Below, piece by piece: positions 33,088-42,247 of a DNA stretch of 43,849 bases (positions are counted from its first letter, which is position 1; every line of letters begins with the position of its first letter). Both the position numbers and the translations under genes were made by a program. Source of the DNA: Anaerolineae bacterium (GTDB lineage Bacteria; Chloroflexota; Anaerolineae; JAAYZQ01). Location: the NCBI GenBank assembly GCA_023544525.1, contig JAMJFU010000007.1, positions 1 to 43,849 of the forward strand. Direction: 5' to 3'. The notes beneath the pieces are model-generated. The model searched no databases. It was not told the origin of the DNA and was given only the letters and a program-made list of their open reading frames with translations.

Positions 33088-34749
33088 ATGACCCAGGACA
33101 TAGAACGACGAAAACAGGAGTGGGAAGCGACGACGCTTCAGGATACCCTGAGCCGCTATCCAGAACGCCGGCCAACCTTCAAGACAGGCTCGGGGATCCC
33201 GGTCGAGCGGCTGTATACCCCTGCCGACATCGAGATCGATTACGCCCGCGACCTGGGGTTCCCCGGAGAGTATCCCTTCACCCGCGGCGTGCAGCCGACG
33301 ATGTACCGCGGTCGCTTCTGGACGATGCGCCAATATGCGGGTTTTGGGACAGCCCAGGAAACCAACGACCGCTACAAGTATCTCCTGGAGCAGGGCCAGA
33401 CCGGCCTGTCGGTGGCCTTTGACCTGCCGACTCAGATCGGATACGACGCAGACGATCCGATCGCAGCCGGCGAGGTCGGCAAGGTAGGCGTCTCCATCTC
33501 CTCCCTGGAGGATATGGAGACGCTCTTCGATGGTATCCCGCTGGACAAGGTCTCCACCTCCATGACCATCAACGCCCCGGCGACGGTACTCCTGGCCATG
33601 TACATCGCGGTCGGGAAGAAGCAAGGGGTGCCTTCGGAGCAGCTCCGCGGTACGGTCCAGAACGACATCCTCAAGGAATACGTCGCTCGCGGCACCTATA
33701 TCTATCCACCCCGCCCTTCCATGCGCCTCATCACGGACCTGATCCAGTACTGCCACGAGCACGTACCGAGATGGAATACCATCAGCATCAGTGGCTATCA
33801 CATCCGCGAAGCTGGCTCAACAGCCGTCCAGGAAGTAGCCTTCACCCTGGCCAACGCCATTGCCTACGTGGAGGCTGCCCTCGCGGCAGGGCTGGATGTG
33901 GAGGACTTTGCCCCGCGCCTCTCTTTCTTTTTCAACGCGCACAACAACCTGCTGGAGGAAATTGCCAAGTACCGGGCCGCGCGGCGGCTCTGGGCCCGGA
34001 TCATGCACGAGCGCTTCCAGACGCAGGATCCCAAGTCCTGCACCCTGCGCTTTCATACCCAGACGGCAGGCTCGATGCTGACCGCCCAACAGCCCGAGAA
34101 CAACGTCGTGCGGGTCACACTACAGGCGCTGGCCGCCGTACTGGGCGGCACGCAGAGCCTGCACACCAACTCCCGGGACGAGGCGCTGAGCCTGCCGACA
34201 GAGAGTGCGGTCGAGATTGCCCTACGCACGCAGCAGATCATCGCCCACGAGAGCGGGGTGGCCGATTCGGTCGATCCCCTGGCGGGCAGCTATCTCATCG
34301 AGCGGTGGACCGACGAGATCGAGCGCCGCGCCCAGGATTATATCCAAAAGATCGACGACCTGGGTGGCGCGCTCAGGGCGATCGAAGTCGGCTACGTTCA
34401 ACGCGAGATCCAGGAAAGCGCCTATCGCTGGCAGCGCGCCGTGGACCAGGTCGAACAAGTCATCGTCGGCGTCAACCGCTACGCGGCCGAGGAAGACCTG
34501 GAACTTGACCTGTTGCACGTCGATCCCGCGGTCGGCGAGAGCCAGGCGGCCAGGCTTCAGGCACTGAGGCAGACGAGAAGTCCGGAGGCCGTTTCTGGCG
34601 CCCTTTCAAGGCTGAGGGCCGCCGCCCGAGACGGTGACAACGTGATGCCGCCGATCGTCGAGGCGGTGGAGACCTATGCCACGTTGGGCGAGATCTGCGG
34701 GGTCCTGCGCGAGGTTTTTGGAGAGTACGAAGCCGAAACCTGGTTCTAG
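33088..34749 (+). CDS. mcmA: Methylmalonyl-CoA mutase, large (catalytic) subunit
   Basis: 553 residues with AGGAG before ATG. It is the TIM-barrel half only, without a B12 domain; the B12 subunit is at 39887. Residues matching Propionibacterium mutase Tyr89, Arg207, Tyr243 and His244 are all kept: Tyr83 (RQYAGF), Arg201 ([12 protein letters not shown]), Tyr237 and His238 ([10 protein letters not shown]). The spacing between them is identical to the reference. This supports true methylmalonyl-CoA/succinyl-CoA interconversion. It follows the carboxyltransferase genes by eight bases, so the same operon makes and isomerises methylmalonyl-CoA. Confidence 0.95.
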   Translation: MTQDIERRKQEWEATTLQDTLSRYPERRPTFKTGSGIPVERLYTPADIEIDYARDLGFPGEYPFTRGVQPTMYRGRFWTMRQYAGFGTAQETNDRYKYLLEQGQTGLSVAFDLPTQIGYDADDPIAAGEVGKVGVSISSLEDMETLFDGIPLDKVSTSMTINAPATVLLAMYIAVGKKQGVPSEQLRGTVQNDILKEYVARGTYIYPPRPSMRLITDLIQYCHEHVPRWNTISISGYHIREAGSTAVQEVAFTLANAIAYVEAALAAGLDVEDFAPRLSFFFNAHNNLLEEIAKYRAARRLWARIMHERFQTQDPKSCTLRFHTQTAGSMLTAQQPENNVVRVTLQALAAVLGGTQSLHTNSRDEALSLPTESAVEIALRTQQIIAHESGVADSVDPLAGSYLIERWTDEIERRAQDYIQKIDDLGGALRAIEVGYVQREIQESAYRWQRAVDQVEQVIVGVNRYAAEEDLELDLLHVDPAVGESQAARLQALRQTRSPEAVSGALSRLRAAARDGDNVMPPIVEAVETYATLGEICGVLREVFGEYEAETWF

Positions 34750-34777
34750 GCCCCCTTGCACGAGGAGTGTATACGAA

Positions 34778-35200
34778 ATGTTGTCAGAACTCGAGGTCTT
34801 GTTCTCTTCAGGCGCAAGGGTCCAGATACTGCGCCTCTTTTTGCTCCATCCGGATCGTCAATTCTACCAAAGGGAGCTCGAGCGGGAGACGGAGCAGCCC
34901 ATCCGAGCGGTGCAGCGCGAGGTCGCACGCCTGTCAGAGATCGACTTGCTTCTCCGCTCAGAAGAGGGCAACCGTGTCTATTATCAGGTCAATCCTGACT
35001 TTCCACTGCTGGACGAGTTGACTGCACTGCTCGAGAAAGCAACGGATTCAGAGCCGGAGGAGAAGCCGGGGCAGCACCTGCCTCCGGAGCCTTCGTCCAT
35101 CCAACAGCCTTTCACCTGGATGGAATCTCCGTCCGGGACCGCCTTGCCGCCGGCGCTGCGACAGCGCCAGGTCGAAGGTGAGTGGGATCACGCATACTAG
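34778..35200 (+). CDS. Winged-helix transcriptional regulator (ArsR/MarR-like)
   Basis: 140 residues from ATG 34778, ten bases after GAGGAG. Residues 1-85 form a winged helix: LFSSGARVQILRLFLLHP, then the recognition helix region QPIRAVQREVARLSEIDLL, then the wing (EGNRVYYQVNP). No cysteine metal site of classic ArsR repressors was seen. The C-terminal 50 residues are Pro/Glu-rich and probably disordered. It sits inside the operon between the mutase and the epimerase, so it may be a local regulator. A candidate control point is the promoter at 35937-35942. Confidence 0.85.
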   Translation: MLSELEVLFSSGARVQILRLFLLHPDRQFYQRELERETEQPIRAVQREVARLSEIDLLLRSEEGNRVYYQVNPDFPLLDELTALLEKATDSEPEEKPGQHLPPEPSSIQQPFTWMESPSGTALPPALRQRQVEGEWDHAY

Positions 35201-35360
35201 GCTGGCGGCTTGTGCGGGAACCTGGCCGGAGCCGGACTGCCCTGATGAACCTCGGGCCCAATGAGACCGCCGGGACTTGCCAGGCTTTCGCGGCACGGCT
35301 GGCTTATGATCCACCGCCCAACCTCCCATCCCGGGCCCTCGTGCTCTTCAAGGAGCAAGG

Positions 35361-35759
35361 ATGAAGATAGATCATATTGGCATCGTCGTCCAGAACCTAG
35401 AGGCTGCCCTGCGCGTTTATGAGACGGCATTGGGCCTGCCCCTCGCCGAGATAGCCGAGGTAGACGATCAGAAGGTGAGGGTTGCCTTCCTGCCCGTGGG
35501 CGAAAGTAACATCGAACTGGTCCAGCCCACCAGTGGTGAGACAGGCATCGCCCGGTACCTGGAAAAGCGAGGCGAAGGCATCCATCATATATGCCTCGAA
35601 GTTGAGGCCATCGAGGAAGCGCTCGCCAGGCTCAAGGCTCATAGAGTGCCGCTCATCGATGAGGAACCACGCCCGGGCGCCCACGGTCGCGTCGCCTTCA
35701 TCCACCCTAAAGGCATGCATGGCGTCTTGATCGAATTGGTCGAATACGACCGTTCGTGA
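35361..35759 (+). CDS. mce: Methylmalonyl-CoA epimerase
   Basis: 132 residues, typical length, with AAGGAG before ATG. Glyoxalase/VOC fold with metal ligands His5 (DHIGIVV), a His in GIHHICLEV and a Glu in LIELVEY, and the GEGIHH segment typical of the epimerase. It converts (S)- to (R)-methylmalonyl-CoA, connecting the carboxyltransferase product with the mutase substrate. It lies 160 bases after the regulator, in the same direction; no separate promoter was recognised. Confidence 0.93.
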   Translation: MKIDHIGIVVQNLEAALRVYETALGLPLAEIAEVDDQKVRVAFLPVGESNIELVQPTSGETGIARYLEKRGEGIHHICLEVEAIEEALARLKAHRVPLIDEEPRPGAHGRVAFIHPKGMHGVLIELVEYDRS

Positions 35760-35933
35760 CCCTGCTGCGGGGCTTGGTCCAGGTCGACTGCGGCGACGAC
35801 AAAGGCAAGACAATAGCCGGCCTCGTCACCGGCATGGTCGCCATCAAGCATCCCTACGATCAGCGCGTGGGAGTAAAAAGGGGGATCGTGTTCCAAGAGA
35901 GGAAGGGTCCGCGAACGCGACGGGCAGTAACTG

Positions 35934-35942
35934 TGGTATAAT
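35934..35942 (+). promoter_or_regulatory. Extended -10 promoter ahead of the isobutyryl-CoA mutase-like gene
   Basis: TGGTATAAT with TATAAT at 35937-35942. No good -35 is visible at the expected place (AACGCG), consistent with an extended -10 promoter. GGGAGGT precedes ATG 35971. The interval 35760-35933 has no gene I can support. Confidence 0.55.
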
Positions 35943-35970
35943 AGGCCCAAGAGCCAAGTGGGAGGTAGTC

Positions 35971-37650
35971 ATGTTTGATCCTAAGAAGCTGGAGGCATTG
36001 GCAGAACGGCAAAAGGACTGGGAGGAGGCGACCCTGGGGGACGCCCTGGACAAGCACCCGGAGCGCAGCGACGAATTCATGACCACTTCCAGCGAACCGG
36101 TGGGGCGGCTCTACACCCCCCTGGACGTGGCTGACCTGGACTATGAACGAGATCTGGGCTTCCCCGGCGAATACCCCTTCACCCGGGGGGTCCACGCTAC
36201 TATGCATCGCGGCCGGTTGTGGACCATGCGCATGTTCGCTGGCTTTGGTACGGCAGAAGAGACCAACGCGCGCTACAAGTACCTCCTGGACCACGGCGAG
36301 ACCGGCCTGTCGGTGGCCTTTGACATGCCCACACTCTACGGCTATGACACCGACGCCCCCGAAGCCCTGGGCGAGTTTGGCAAGTGTGGCGTGGCCATCG
36401 CGAGCCTGGCTGATATGGAGATCCTCTTCGACGGCATCCCGGTGGACGAAGTCACCACCTCCATGACCATCAACGGCCCGGCGGCAGTGATCTGGGCCAT
36501 GTACATCGTCATGGCCGAAAAGCGCGGGATCCCGCCCGAGGCCCTCGGCGGCACGATCCAGAACGACATTCTAAAAGAGTATATTGCCCAGAAGGAGTTC
36601 ATCTTTCCTCCAGAGCCCTCGATGCGGCTCGTGGTCGACACATTTGAGTACGGCAGCAGGCACCTTCCTCGCTGGAACACCATCAGCATCAGTGGCTACC
36701 ATATCCGGGAGGCGGGCTCCACGGCAGCTCAGGAACTGGCCTTTACCCTCGCCGATGGCCTGGAGTATGTGCGTTGGGGCATCGAGCGTGGCATGGACGT
36801 GGACGAGTTTGCGCCCCGCCTGTCCTTCTTTTTCAATGCCCACAACGACTTTTTCGAAGAGATTGCCAAATACCGCGCCGCCCGCCGTATCTGGGCGCGG
36901 GAGATGAAGGAGACATTCGGCGCCCAGAACCCGCGAAGCTGGTTGCTGCGGTTCCATACCCAGACCGCAGGTTGCAGCCTGACAGCGCAGCAGCCTGAGA
37001 ACAACATCGTGCGTACGACCTGGCAGGCCCTGGCAGCCGTGTTGGGCGGCACCCAGAGCCTCCACACCAACAGCATGGACGAGGCCTTGGCTCTGCCTAG
37101 CGAGTACGCCGTCAAGGTGGCCCTGCGTACCCAACAGCTCATTGCCCACGAGAGCGGTGTGGCGAACACGGTGGACCCTCTGGCCGGTTCTTACTTTGTC
37201 GAGGCAATGACGAATCGGATCGAGGAAGAAGCATACGCGTACTTTCACAAAGTCGAGGCGTTGGGTGGCGTCATCCCCGCCATCGAAAAGGGCTTCTTCC
37301 AGCGCGAGATCGCCGAAGCTGCCTATCGCTACCAGACAGAGATCGATAGTCACCGGCGAGTGATCGTCGGGATCAACGAGTTCGAGGAGGACGAGCCGGT
37401 CCGCATCCCGCTGCTAGAGATGGATCCAGAAGGTTACGAGCGCCAGGTGGCCCGTCTGGAGAGGGTTCGGCGTGACCGGGATGGACAGCGGCTGGAGGCC
37501 ACGTTGCAAGCCCTGAGGGCTGCGGCCAGGGGCAGCGAAAACACCATGCCCTATATCCTCGACTGCGTGCGGGCCTACGCCACCCTGAGCGAGATCATGG
37601 GCGTCTTTCGCGAGGTATTCGGGGAATACCGCGAACCGACGATCATCTGA
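35971..37650 (+). CDS. icmA: B12-dependent acyl-CoA mutase large subunit, isobutyryl-CoA mutase type
   Basis: 559 residues, a clear paralogue of the mutase at 33088, also lacking a B12 domain. Its numbering coincides with Propionibacterium methylmalonyl-CoA mutase: Tyr243 and His244 are kept, but position 89 is Phe (RMFAGF) and position 207 is Gln ([12 protein letters not shown]). Tyr89 and Arg207 bind the free carboxylate of methylmalonyl-CoA. Phe plus Gln is the known pattern of isobutyryl-CoA mutase, which interconverts isobutyryl- and n-butyryl-CoA; 2-hydroxyisobutyryl-CoA mutase has Ile there instead. A pivalyl-CoA or other branched substrate remains possible. It must borrow the B12 subunit at 39887. 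Confidence 0.9.
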   Translation: MFDPKKLEALAERQKDWEEATLGDALDKHPERSDEFMTTSSEPVGRLYTPLDVADLDYERDLGFPGEYPFTRGVHATMHRGRLWTMRMFAGFGTAEETNARYKYLLDHGETGLSVAFDMPTLYGYDTDAPEALGEFGKCGVAIASLADMEILFDGIPVDEVTTSMTINGPAAVIWAMYIVMAEKRGIPPEALGGTIQNDILKEYIAQKEFIFPPEPSMRLVVDTFEYGSRHLPRWNTISISGYHIREAGSTAAQELAFTLADGLEYVRWGIERGMDVDEFAPRLSFFFNAHNDFFEEIAKYRAARRIWAREMKETFGAQNPRSWLLRFHTQTAGCSLTAQQPENNIVRTTWQALAAVLGGTQSLHTNSMDEALALPSEYAVKVALRTQQLIAHESGVANTVDPLAGSYFVEAMTNRIEEEAYAYFHKVEALGGVIPAIEKGFFQREIAEAAYRYQTEIDSHRRVIVGINEFEEDEPVRIPLLEMDPEGYERQVARLERVRRDRDGQRLEATLQALRAAARGSENTMPYILDCVRAYATLSEIMGVFREVFGEYREPTII

Positions 37651-37685
37651 GGGCGCGAGACAGGCTACCAACGGGAGGTACTGCA

Positions 37686-39782
37686 ATGTCCAACTCGATA
37701 TACGTGGCTGCGACAGAGCCTCGCTGTGGCAAATCTCTTATCTCCCTGGGCATAACCGACCTCTTGCTCCGGAAGACAAGCCGGGTAGGCGTATTCCGGC
37801 CGGTAATCGCGGCCCGATCGGCTGAGGAAAGGGACAAGAACATCGATCTGCTCCTCGCCCACTTTGACCTGGACCTGAACTATGAGGACACCTTTGCCTT
37901 TCTCAGGTCAGAGGCCCGGAGCCTCCTGGCTCAGGGCAAGTACGACGACCTCATGAATGGGATCATCGAGAAATACAAGGCCCTGCAAGAGCATTGCGAC
38001 TTTATACTGTGTATTGGCTCCGACCTGGAGGGTGAAGGAGGTGCCCTCGAGTTCGACTTTAACGCCGATGTGGCCAGGAACCTCGGCTGCCCGGTCCTCA
38101 TCCTGAGTAGCGCAGACAAACGGGACATCCCAACCGTGGTCAGTGCGGTGCGAGGCACCCTTGATGCCTTTGCCGAAAGGGGTACCCAGGTACTGGGGAT
38201 GGTCGTGAACCGGGCCGCTCTGGATATGGTATCGGACTTGCGCGTCGCGCTCAGGGAGGAGCTCCCTGGCGACGCCGTGCTGTTCTCGGTCATACCCCAC
38301 CACGACACGCTGGCCAGCCCCATGATCAGGGAGGTTGTCGAGCAGCTTGGTGCAGAGATCCTCTATGGCGGCAGCCAGCTGGACAGGTTGGCCTACGATT
38401 ATCTGATCATCGCCATGCACCTCGAAAACTATCTCTCCTATCTTAGCGATAACGCCCTGCTAATCACGCCCGGAGACCGCAGTGAGGTCATCCTGAGTGC
38501 GTTGCAGGCTCACCAATCACAACACTATCCCCAGATATCGGGCATCCTGTTGAGTGGCGGACTCAAGCCAGCACCGGCTGTCGCCCGCCTGCTTGACGGG
38601 CTGAGCGCTATGGTGCCCATCCTCTCGGTCAAGACCGACACCTATGACACAGCGGCCAATGTAGGGCGGGTGCGCTCCTACATCACGGCCGACAACCAGG
38701 CCAAGATCGACCTCAGCCTGGAGCTCTTTGAGGAATTCATCGATACCGAGCTGCTTCTGGGACAGCTGAGCAGTGTCCAGGTGCGAGGCGTAACGCCCAG
38801 GATGTTCATCTACAGCCTGGTACAGCAAGCCAAGTCGGATAAGCGCCATATTGTGCTCGCCGAGGGCAGCGACGAACGGATCTTGACGGCGGCCGAGTAC
38901 CTGCTTGGTCACGATATCGTGGACCTGACGCTGTTGGGCAACCCGGCCGAGATACGGGAGCAGATACAGAGGCTGGGCCTGGAACTCGATCCGGACAGCA
39001 TTCCTATTATCGAACCCCGCCAGTCGAGCCGATGTCAGGACTATGCCGAGACGCTCGTTGAGCTGCGGAAACACAAAGGCATGAACCTGGATACGGCAAC
39101 CGACCTCATGTCGGACGTATCCTACTATGGGACCATGATGGTCTACAGAGGTGACGCAGACGGCATGGTGTCCGGCGCCGTCCATACCACAATGCACACC
39201 ATCCGGCCCGCCTTGCAGTTTGTCAAGACCAAGCCCGGCTTCTCTGTGGTGTCGTCGGTGTTCTTTATGTGCCTGGAGGACCGCGTGCTCGTCTACGGCG
39301 ACTGCGCGGTGAATCCCGACCCGACTGCCGAGGAGCTGTCGGAAATCGCCGTTTCATCTGCCGACACGGCAAAGGCCTTTGGCATTGAGCCCAAGATCGC
39401 CATGCTATCCTATTCCTCGGGCGAGTCCGGGAAGGGTGAAGACGTTGAGAAGGTGCGCAAAGCGACCCGGCTGGTCCAGGACAGGAGGCCAGAGCTCAAA
39501 GTCGTGGGACCTATCCAGTATGACGCAGCCGTTGACCCGGGGGTTGCTGCCCAAAAGATGCCCGGGTCAGAGGTTGCCGGGCAGGCGACCGTCTTTATCT
39601 TTCCCGACCTGAACACCGGCAACAATACCTACAAGGCAGTCCAGCGGGAGACGGGTGCCATCGCCATCGGGCCTGTCCTACAAGGCCTGAAAAAGCCCGT
39701 CAACGACCTGAGTCGGGGCTGCACCGTCAAAGATATCATCAACACCGTCGCCATCACGGCGATCCAGGCACAGAATTCCTAG
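37686..39782 (+). CDS. pta: Phosphate acetyltransferase (long form)
   Basis: 698 residues with GGGAGGT before ATG. The domain order matches the long bacterial Pta: an N-terminal BioD-like P-loop domain (1-220, ATEPRCGKSLIS), a DRTGG domain (about 220-335), and the C-terminal PTA/PTB catalytic domain (about 365-698, including VLAEGSDERI and SYSSGESGKG). It moves acyl groups between CoA and phosphate, usually acetyl-CoA to acetyl phosphate. No acetate kinase is adjacent. Placed 35 bases after the isobutyryl-CoA mutase-like gene, it may also serve propionyl- or butyryl-CoA; this is inference. Confidence 0.95.
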   Translation: MSNSIYVAATEPRCGKSLISLGITDLLLRKTSRVGVFRPVIAARSAEERDKNIDLLLAHFDLDLNYEDTFAFLRSEARSLLAQGKYDDLMNGIIEKYKALQEHCDFILCIGSDLEGEGGALEFDFNADVARNLGCPVLILSSADKRDIPTVVSAVRGTLDAFAERGTQVLGMVVNRAALDMVSDLRVALREELPGDAVLFSVIPHHDTLASPMIREVVEQLGAEILYGGSQLDRLAYDYLIIAMHLENYLSYLSDNALLITPGDRSEVILSALQAHQSQHYPQISGILLSGGLKPAPAVARLLDGLSAMVPILSVKTDTYDTAANVGRVRSYITADNQAKIDLSLELFEEFIDTELLLGQLSSVQVRGVTPRMFIYSLVQQAKSDKRHIVLAEGSDERILTAAEYLLGHDIVDLTLLGNPAEIREQIQRLGLELDPDSIPIIEPRQSSRCQDYAETLVELRKHKGMNLDTATDLMSDVSYYGTMMVYRGDADGMVSGAVHTTMHTIRPALQFVKTKPGFSVVSSVFFMCLEDRVLVYGDCAVNPDPTAEELSEIAVSSADTAKAFGIEPKIAMLSYSSGESGKGEDVEKVRKATRLVQDRRPELKVVGPIQYDAAVDPGVAAQKMPGSEVAGQATVFIFPDLNTGNNTYKAVQRETGAIAIGPVLQGLKKPVNDLSRGCTVKDIINTVAITAIQAQNS

Positions 39783-39886
39783 CCGGCACTCTGTGCCGCC
39801 GCCAGGAAGGGCGTTGCCTGGACCTGGTTCTGTTACGAAGCAGATCTTGACAGCTCAAAGCCCGAGCCTGAGGTGGGAGGACCTAC

Positions 39887-40282
39887 ATGACAGAGAGGAC
39901 GATCCGCGTATTGGTGGCCAAGCCCGGCCTCGACGGTCACGACCGGGGCGCCAAGGTTATCGCCCGTGCCCTGCGCGACGCCGGCATGGAGGTAGTGTAT
40001 ACCGGCATCCGCCAGACGCCGGAGATGATCGCTGAAGCAGCTCTACAGGAGGACGTAGACGTCGTAGGCATGTCGATCCTATCAGGGGCTCACATGGCGC
40101 TGTTTCCCAAGATTATGGAGTTGCTGGGCGAGTACGGCATGGACGATGTCTTGGTCGTTGCGGGGGGGATCATCCCCGACGAGGACGTGCCAACCCTGAA
40201 TGCACTGGGTATCCAGGGCATCTTTGGCCCTGGCACACCCACCGACAGGATCGTCGAGTTCATTCGGGAGCACGCACGGTGA
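39887..40282 (+). CDS. Cobalamin-binding small subunit of acyl-CoA mutase
   Basis: 131 residues with GGGAGG before ATG. It is a complete B12-binding Rossmann domain: DGHDRG with His18 as the lower cobalt ligand, the GMSILSGAH nucleotide-loop region, and VVAGGIIP. It is the only B12 domain in the window, while two mutase large subunits are present, so it is probably shared by both. Its stop overlaps the GTG start of meaB, coupling B12 subunit and chaperone. No cobalamin riboswitch was recognised upstream. Confidence 0.95.
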   Translation: MTERTIRVLVAKPGLDGHDRGAKVIARALRDAGMEVVYTGIRQTPEMIAEAALQEDVDVVGMSILSGAHMALFPKIMELLGEYGMDDVLVVAGGIIPDEDVPTLNALGIQGIFGPGTPTDRIVEFIREHAR

Positions 40283-41424
40283 TCGAGGACCTGGTCGAGG
40301 GCGTCCTTGCCGGCCGGCGGCGGGCCATTGCCCGGACCATCAGTCTCGTCGAGAACGACGGGCCGGAGGCGCAGGGGACTTTGGCCGCCCTGCATCCCCA
40401 TACCGGCCGGGCTCACATCGTGGGGGTTACCGGGCCGCCAGGCAGCGGTAAGAGCACGCTGGTCAACGCCCTGGCCCTCCATTTCCGAAAAGCCAAGACC
40501 AGCCTCCTGTTACCGGAGTCAGACGTAGCAGACACCCCGCCCAGGATAGGCATCATCGCCGTCGATCCCACCAGCCCGTTCTCGGGGGGCGCCATCCTGG
40601 GTGACCGCATCCGGATGCGGGATCTGGCCGGAGACCGCGGCATCTTTATCCGTAGCATGGCCAGCCGCGGCAACCTGGGTGGGCTGGCCTGGGCCACGGC
40701 GGACGCCGTCAAGGTCTTGGACGCCGCTGGGTTCGACCTGGTGATCGTCGAGACGGTTGGTGCAGGCCAGGCCGAAGTGGACATTGCCCGCACCGCGCAC
40801 ACGACCGTCGTGGTCGAGGTTCCGGGGCTGGGTGACGATGTGCAGGCCATCAAGGCTGGGATCCTGGAGATCGCGGATGTCTTTGCCGTCAACAAGGCAG
40901 ACCTCGAGGGTGCCGACCACGCAGTGATGGCCCTGCGCATGATGCTCGACCTGGACAAGGACGGTGCCCAGCGTACCATGCACCATGGCCGGCTGATGGA
41001 GGTAGTCGCCCGGACCGGTCGCGGGGCCGACGCCACCTCGGGCAGCCCTGAGCGCTCGCTGGCTCCACCGGGTGCAGGCCAGGCATCGGCTGTCACCGGC
41101 TGGCACCCTCCGATCCACAAGACCGTCGCCACCCGCCGCGAGGGCATCGTCGAGCTGGCCGATGCCATTCTGGCCCACCGCGAATACCTCCAGCAGAGCG
41201 GCCGCCTGGTCTGGCGGGAGCGGGAGCGGGCCGCCGCTGAGCTCGAGACCATTATCCAGCACGAATCGTTGCGGCGGGTACTGGCACGCATCGATGGCGC
41301 CCAGCTCCGTGAGCTCGTCGAGCGCGTCGTCCAGCGTGAGGTGGATCCCTACACCGCTAGCCAGCAGTTGCTGACCAGCCTCGGCCTTCAGGGGCGGAAG
41401 GGGCAGACGCCAGCCCCTGAATGA
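40279..41424 (+). CDS. meaB: MeaB/ArgK-type GTPase chaperone of B12 mutases
   Basis: 381 residues from GTG overlapping the previous stop (GTGA). Walker A is GPPGSGKS at about residue 53, followed by [18 protein letters not shown], an ETVGAGQ-type switch region and the NKAD guanine motif. It is longer than typical MeaB (about 330) because of a roughly 40-residue Pro/Ser/Ala-rich stretch at about 250-275 and a 15-residue polar tail. MeaB protects the mutase radical cofactor and gates cobalamin loading with GTP hydrolysis. It probably serves both mutases here. Confidence 0.95.
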   Translation: MIEDLVEGVLAGRRRAIARTISLVENDGPEAQGTLAALHPHTGRAHIVGVTGPPGSGKSTLVNALALHFRKAKTSLLLPESDVADTPPRIGIIAVDPTSPFSGGAILGDRIRMRDLAGDRGIFIRSMASRGNLGGLAWATADAVKVLDAAGFDLVIVETVGAGQAEVDIARTAHTTVVVEVPGLGDDVQAIKAGILEIADVFAVNKADLEGADHAVMALRMMLDLDKDGAQRTMHHGRLMEVVARTGRGADATSGSPERSLAPPGAGQASAVTGWHPPIHKTVATRREGIVELADAILAHREYLQQSGRLVWRERERAAAELETIIQHESLRRVLARIDGAQLRELVERVVQREVDPYTASQQLLTSLGLQGRKGQTPAPE

Positions 41425-41436
41425 GACCGGTCTCAT
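41421..41436. repeat. Perfect 16-base palindrome at the meaB stop codon
   Basis: ATGAGACCGGTCTCAT reads the same on both strands and includes the meaB TGA. It has no loop, so as DNA it could be a dimeric protein site; as RNA it would form only a poor hairpin. Confidence 0.4.
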
Positions 41437-41526
41437 CGCGTCAGGCCACTGTGAACCCTGCCACGTATCTGGCCATGTGCCCTGTGAGCCAGGGCCAAGA
41501 CTCCGCTTAAGAGCAGGAGGTGCAAG

Positions 41527-42162
41527 ATGCCAACTTCTAAAATCCTGGATGGGATCAATCGCTTCCAGGATTACTACCTGGAGAACGCGGACCTTTTCCA
41601 GCAGCTGGCGGAACAGGGCCAGTCTCCCGAGGTCCTATTCATCGGCTGTTCTGACTCGCGGGTGCCCCTCGAGGTCATCACCGGTGCCGGCCCCGGCGAC
41701 CTATTCATCCTCCGTAATGTAGCCAACATCGTGCCACCCTACGGAACCGGCCATATGTCCGTCGGCGCAGTGCTAGAGTACGCCCTGCTACACTTGCCGC
41801 TGCGGCACATTGTGATCTGTGGCCACACCCGGTGCGGGGGCATCGAGGCCCTCGATCGAGATCCGGATTGGGTCCGAGCTTCCCACATTGCCCGTTGGAT
41901 CGAACATGCCCGGCCGGCCAAGACCAAAATCGAAGCCGCTGGCCTGGAAGCATCCGCTCGCCACCTGGCGACGGTTCGGGAGAACGTGCTCCTGCAGCTG
42001 GAGCACCTCCGCTCCTATGATGTGGTGCGCGAGCGGGAAAAAGCGGGCAGCCTGGCCCTCCATGGCTGGGTCTACCACCTGGAGACCGGCCGAATCGAGG
42101 CCTACAATTCAGGAACCGGTGCCTGGGAAGCCGTGGGGACACAGACTGAGCCCGGACGGTGA
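41527..42162 (+). CDS. Beta-class carbonic anhydrase
   Basis: 211 residues with AGGAGGTGCAAG before ATG. Zinc ligands are Cys41 (GCSDSRV), His100 and Cys103 (GHTRCGG), with the Asp43-Arg45 pair that gates the active site. It interconverts CO2 and bicarbonate in the cytoplasm. It lies 100 bases after meaB in the same direction. It may supply bicarbonate for biotin-dependent carboxylation, but if the cluster encodes a transcarboxylase no bicarbonate is needed there, so the link is uncertain. No separate promoter was recognised. Confidence 0.95.
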   Translation: MPTSKILDGINRFQDYYLENADLFQQLAEQGQSPEVLFIGCSDSRVPLEVITGAGPGDLFILRNVANIVPPYGTGHMSVGAVLEYALLHLPLRHIVICGHTRCGGIEALDRDPDWVRASHIARWIEHARPAKTKIEAAGLEASARHLATVRENVLLQLEHLRSYDVVREREKAGSLALHGWVYHLETGRIEAYNSGTGAWEAVGTQTEPGR

Positions 42163-42247
42163 GCCCGGGGCCAGGACTGTGCCCGTGCCCTGATCCGCTC
42201 GCCAACCGGAGATACTGCCGGCTGCGAGCGGCCACCAGAGAGGGCGC

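Noticed and set aside
32815-33088. Cobalamin riboswitch near the mutase genes
   Set aside because: Gaps before both mutases and the B12 subunit are too short or show no B12-box-like sequence.
40519-41436. A 305-residue minus-strand frame opposite meaB
   Set aside because: meaB has all GTPase motifs in its own frame; the antisense frame has no homology I recognise.
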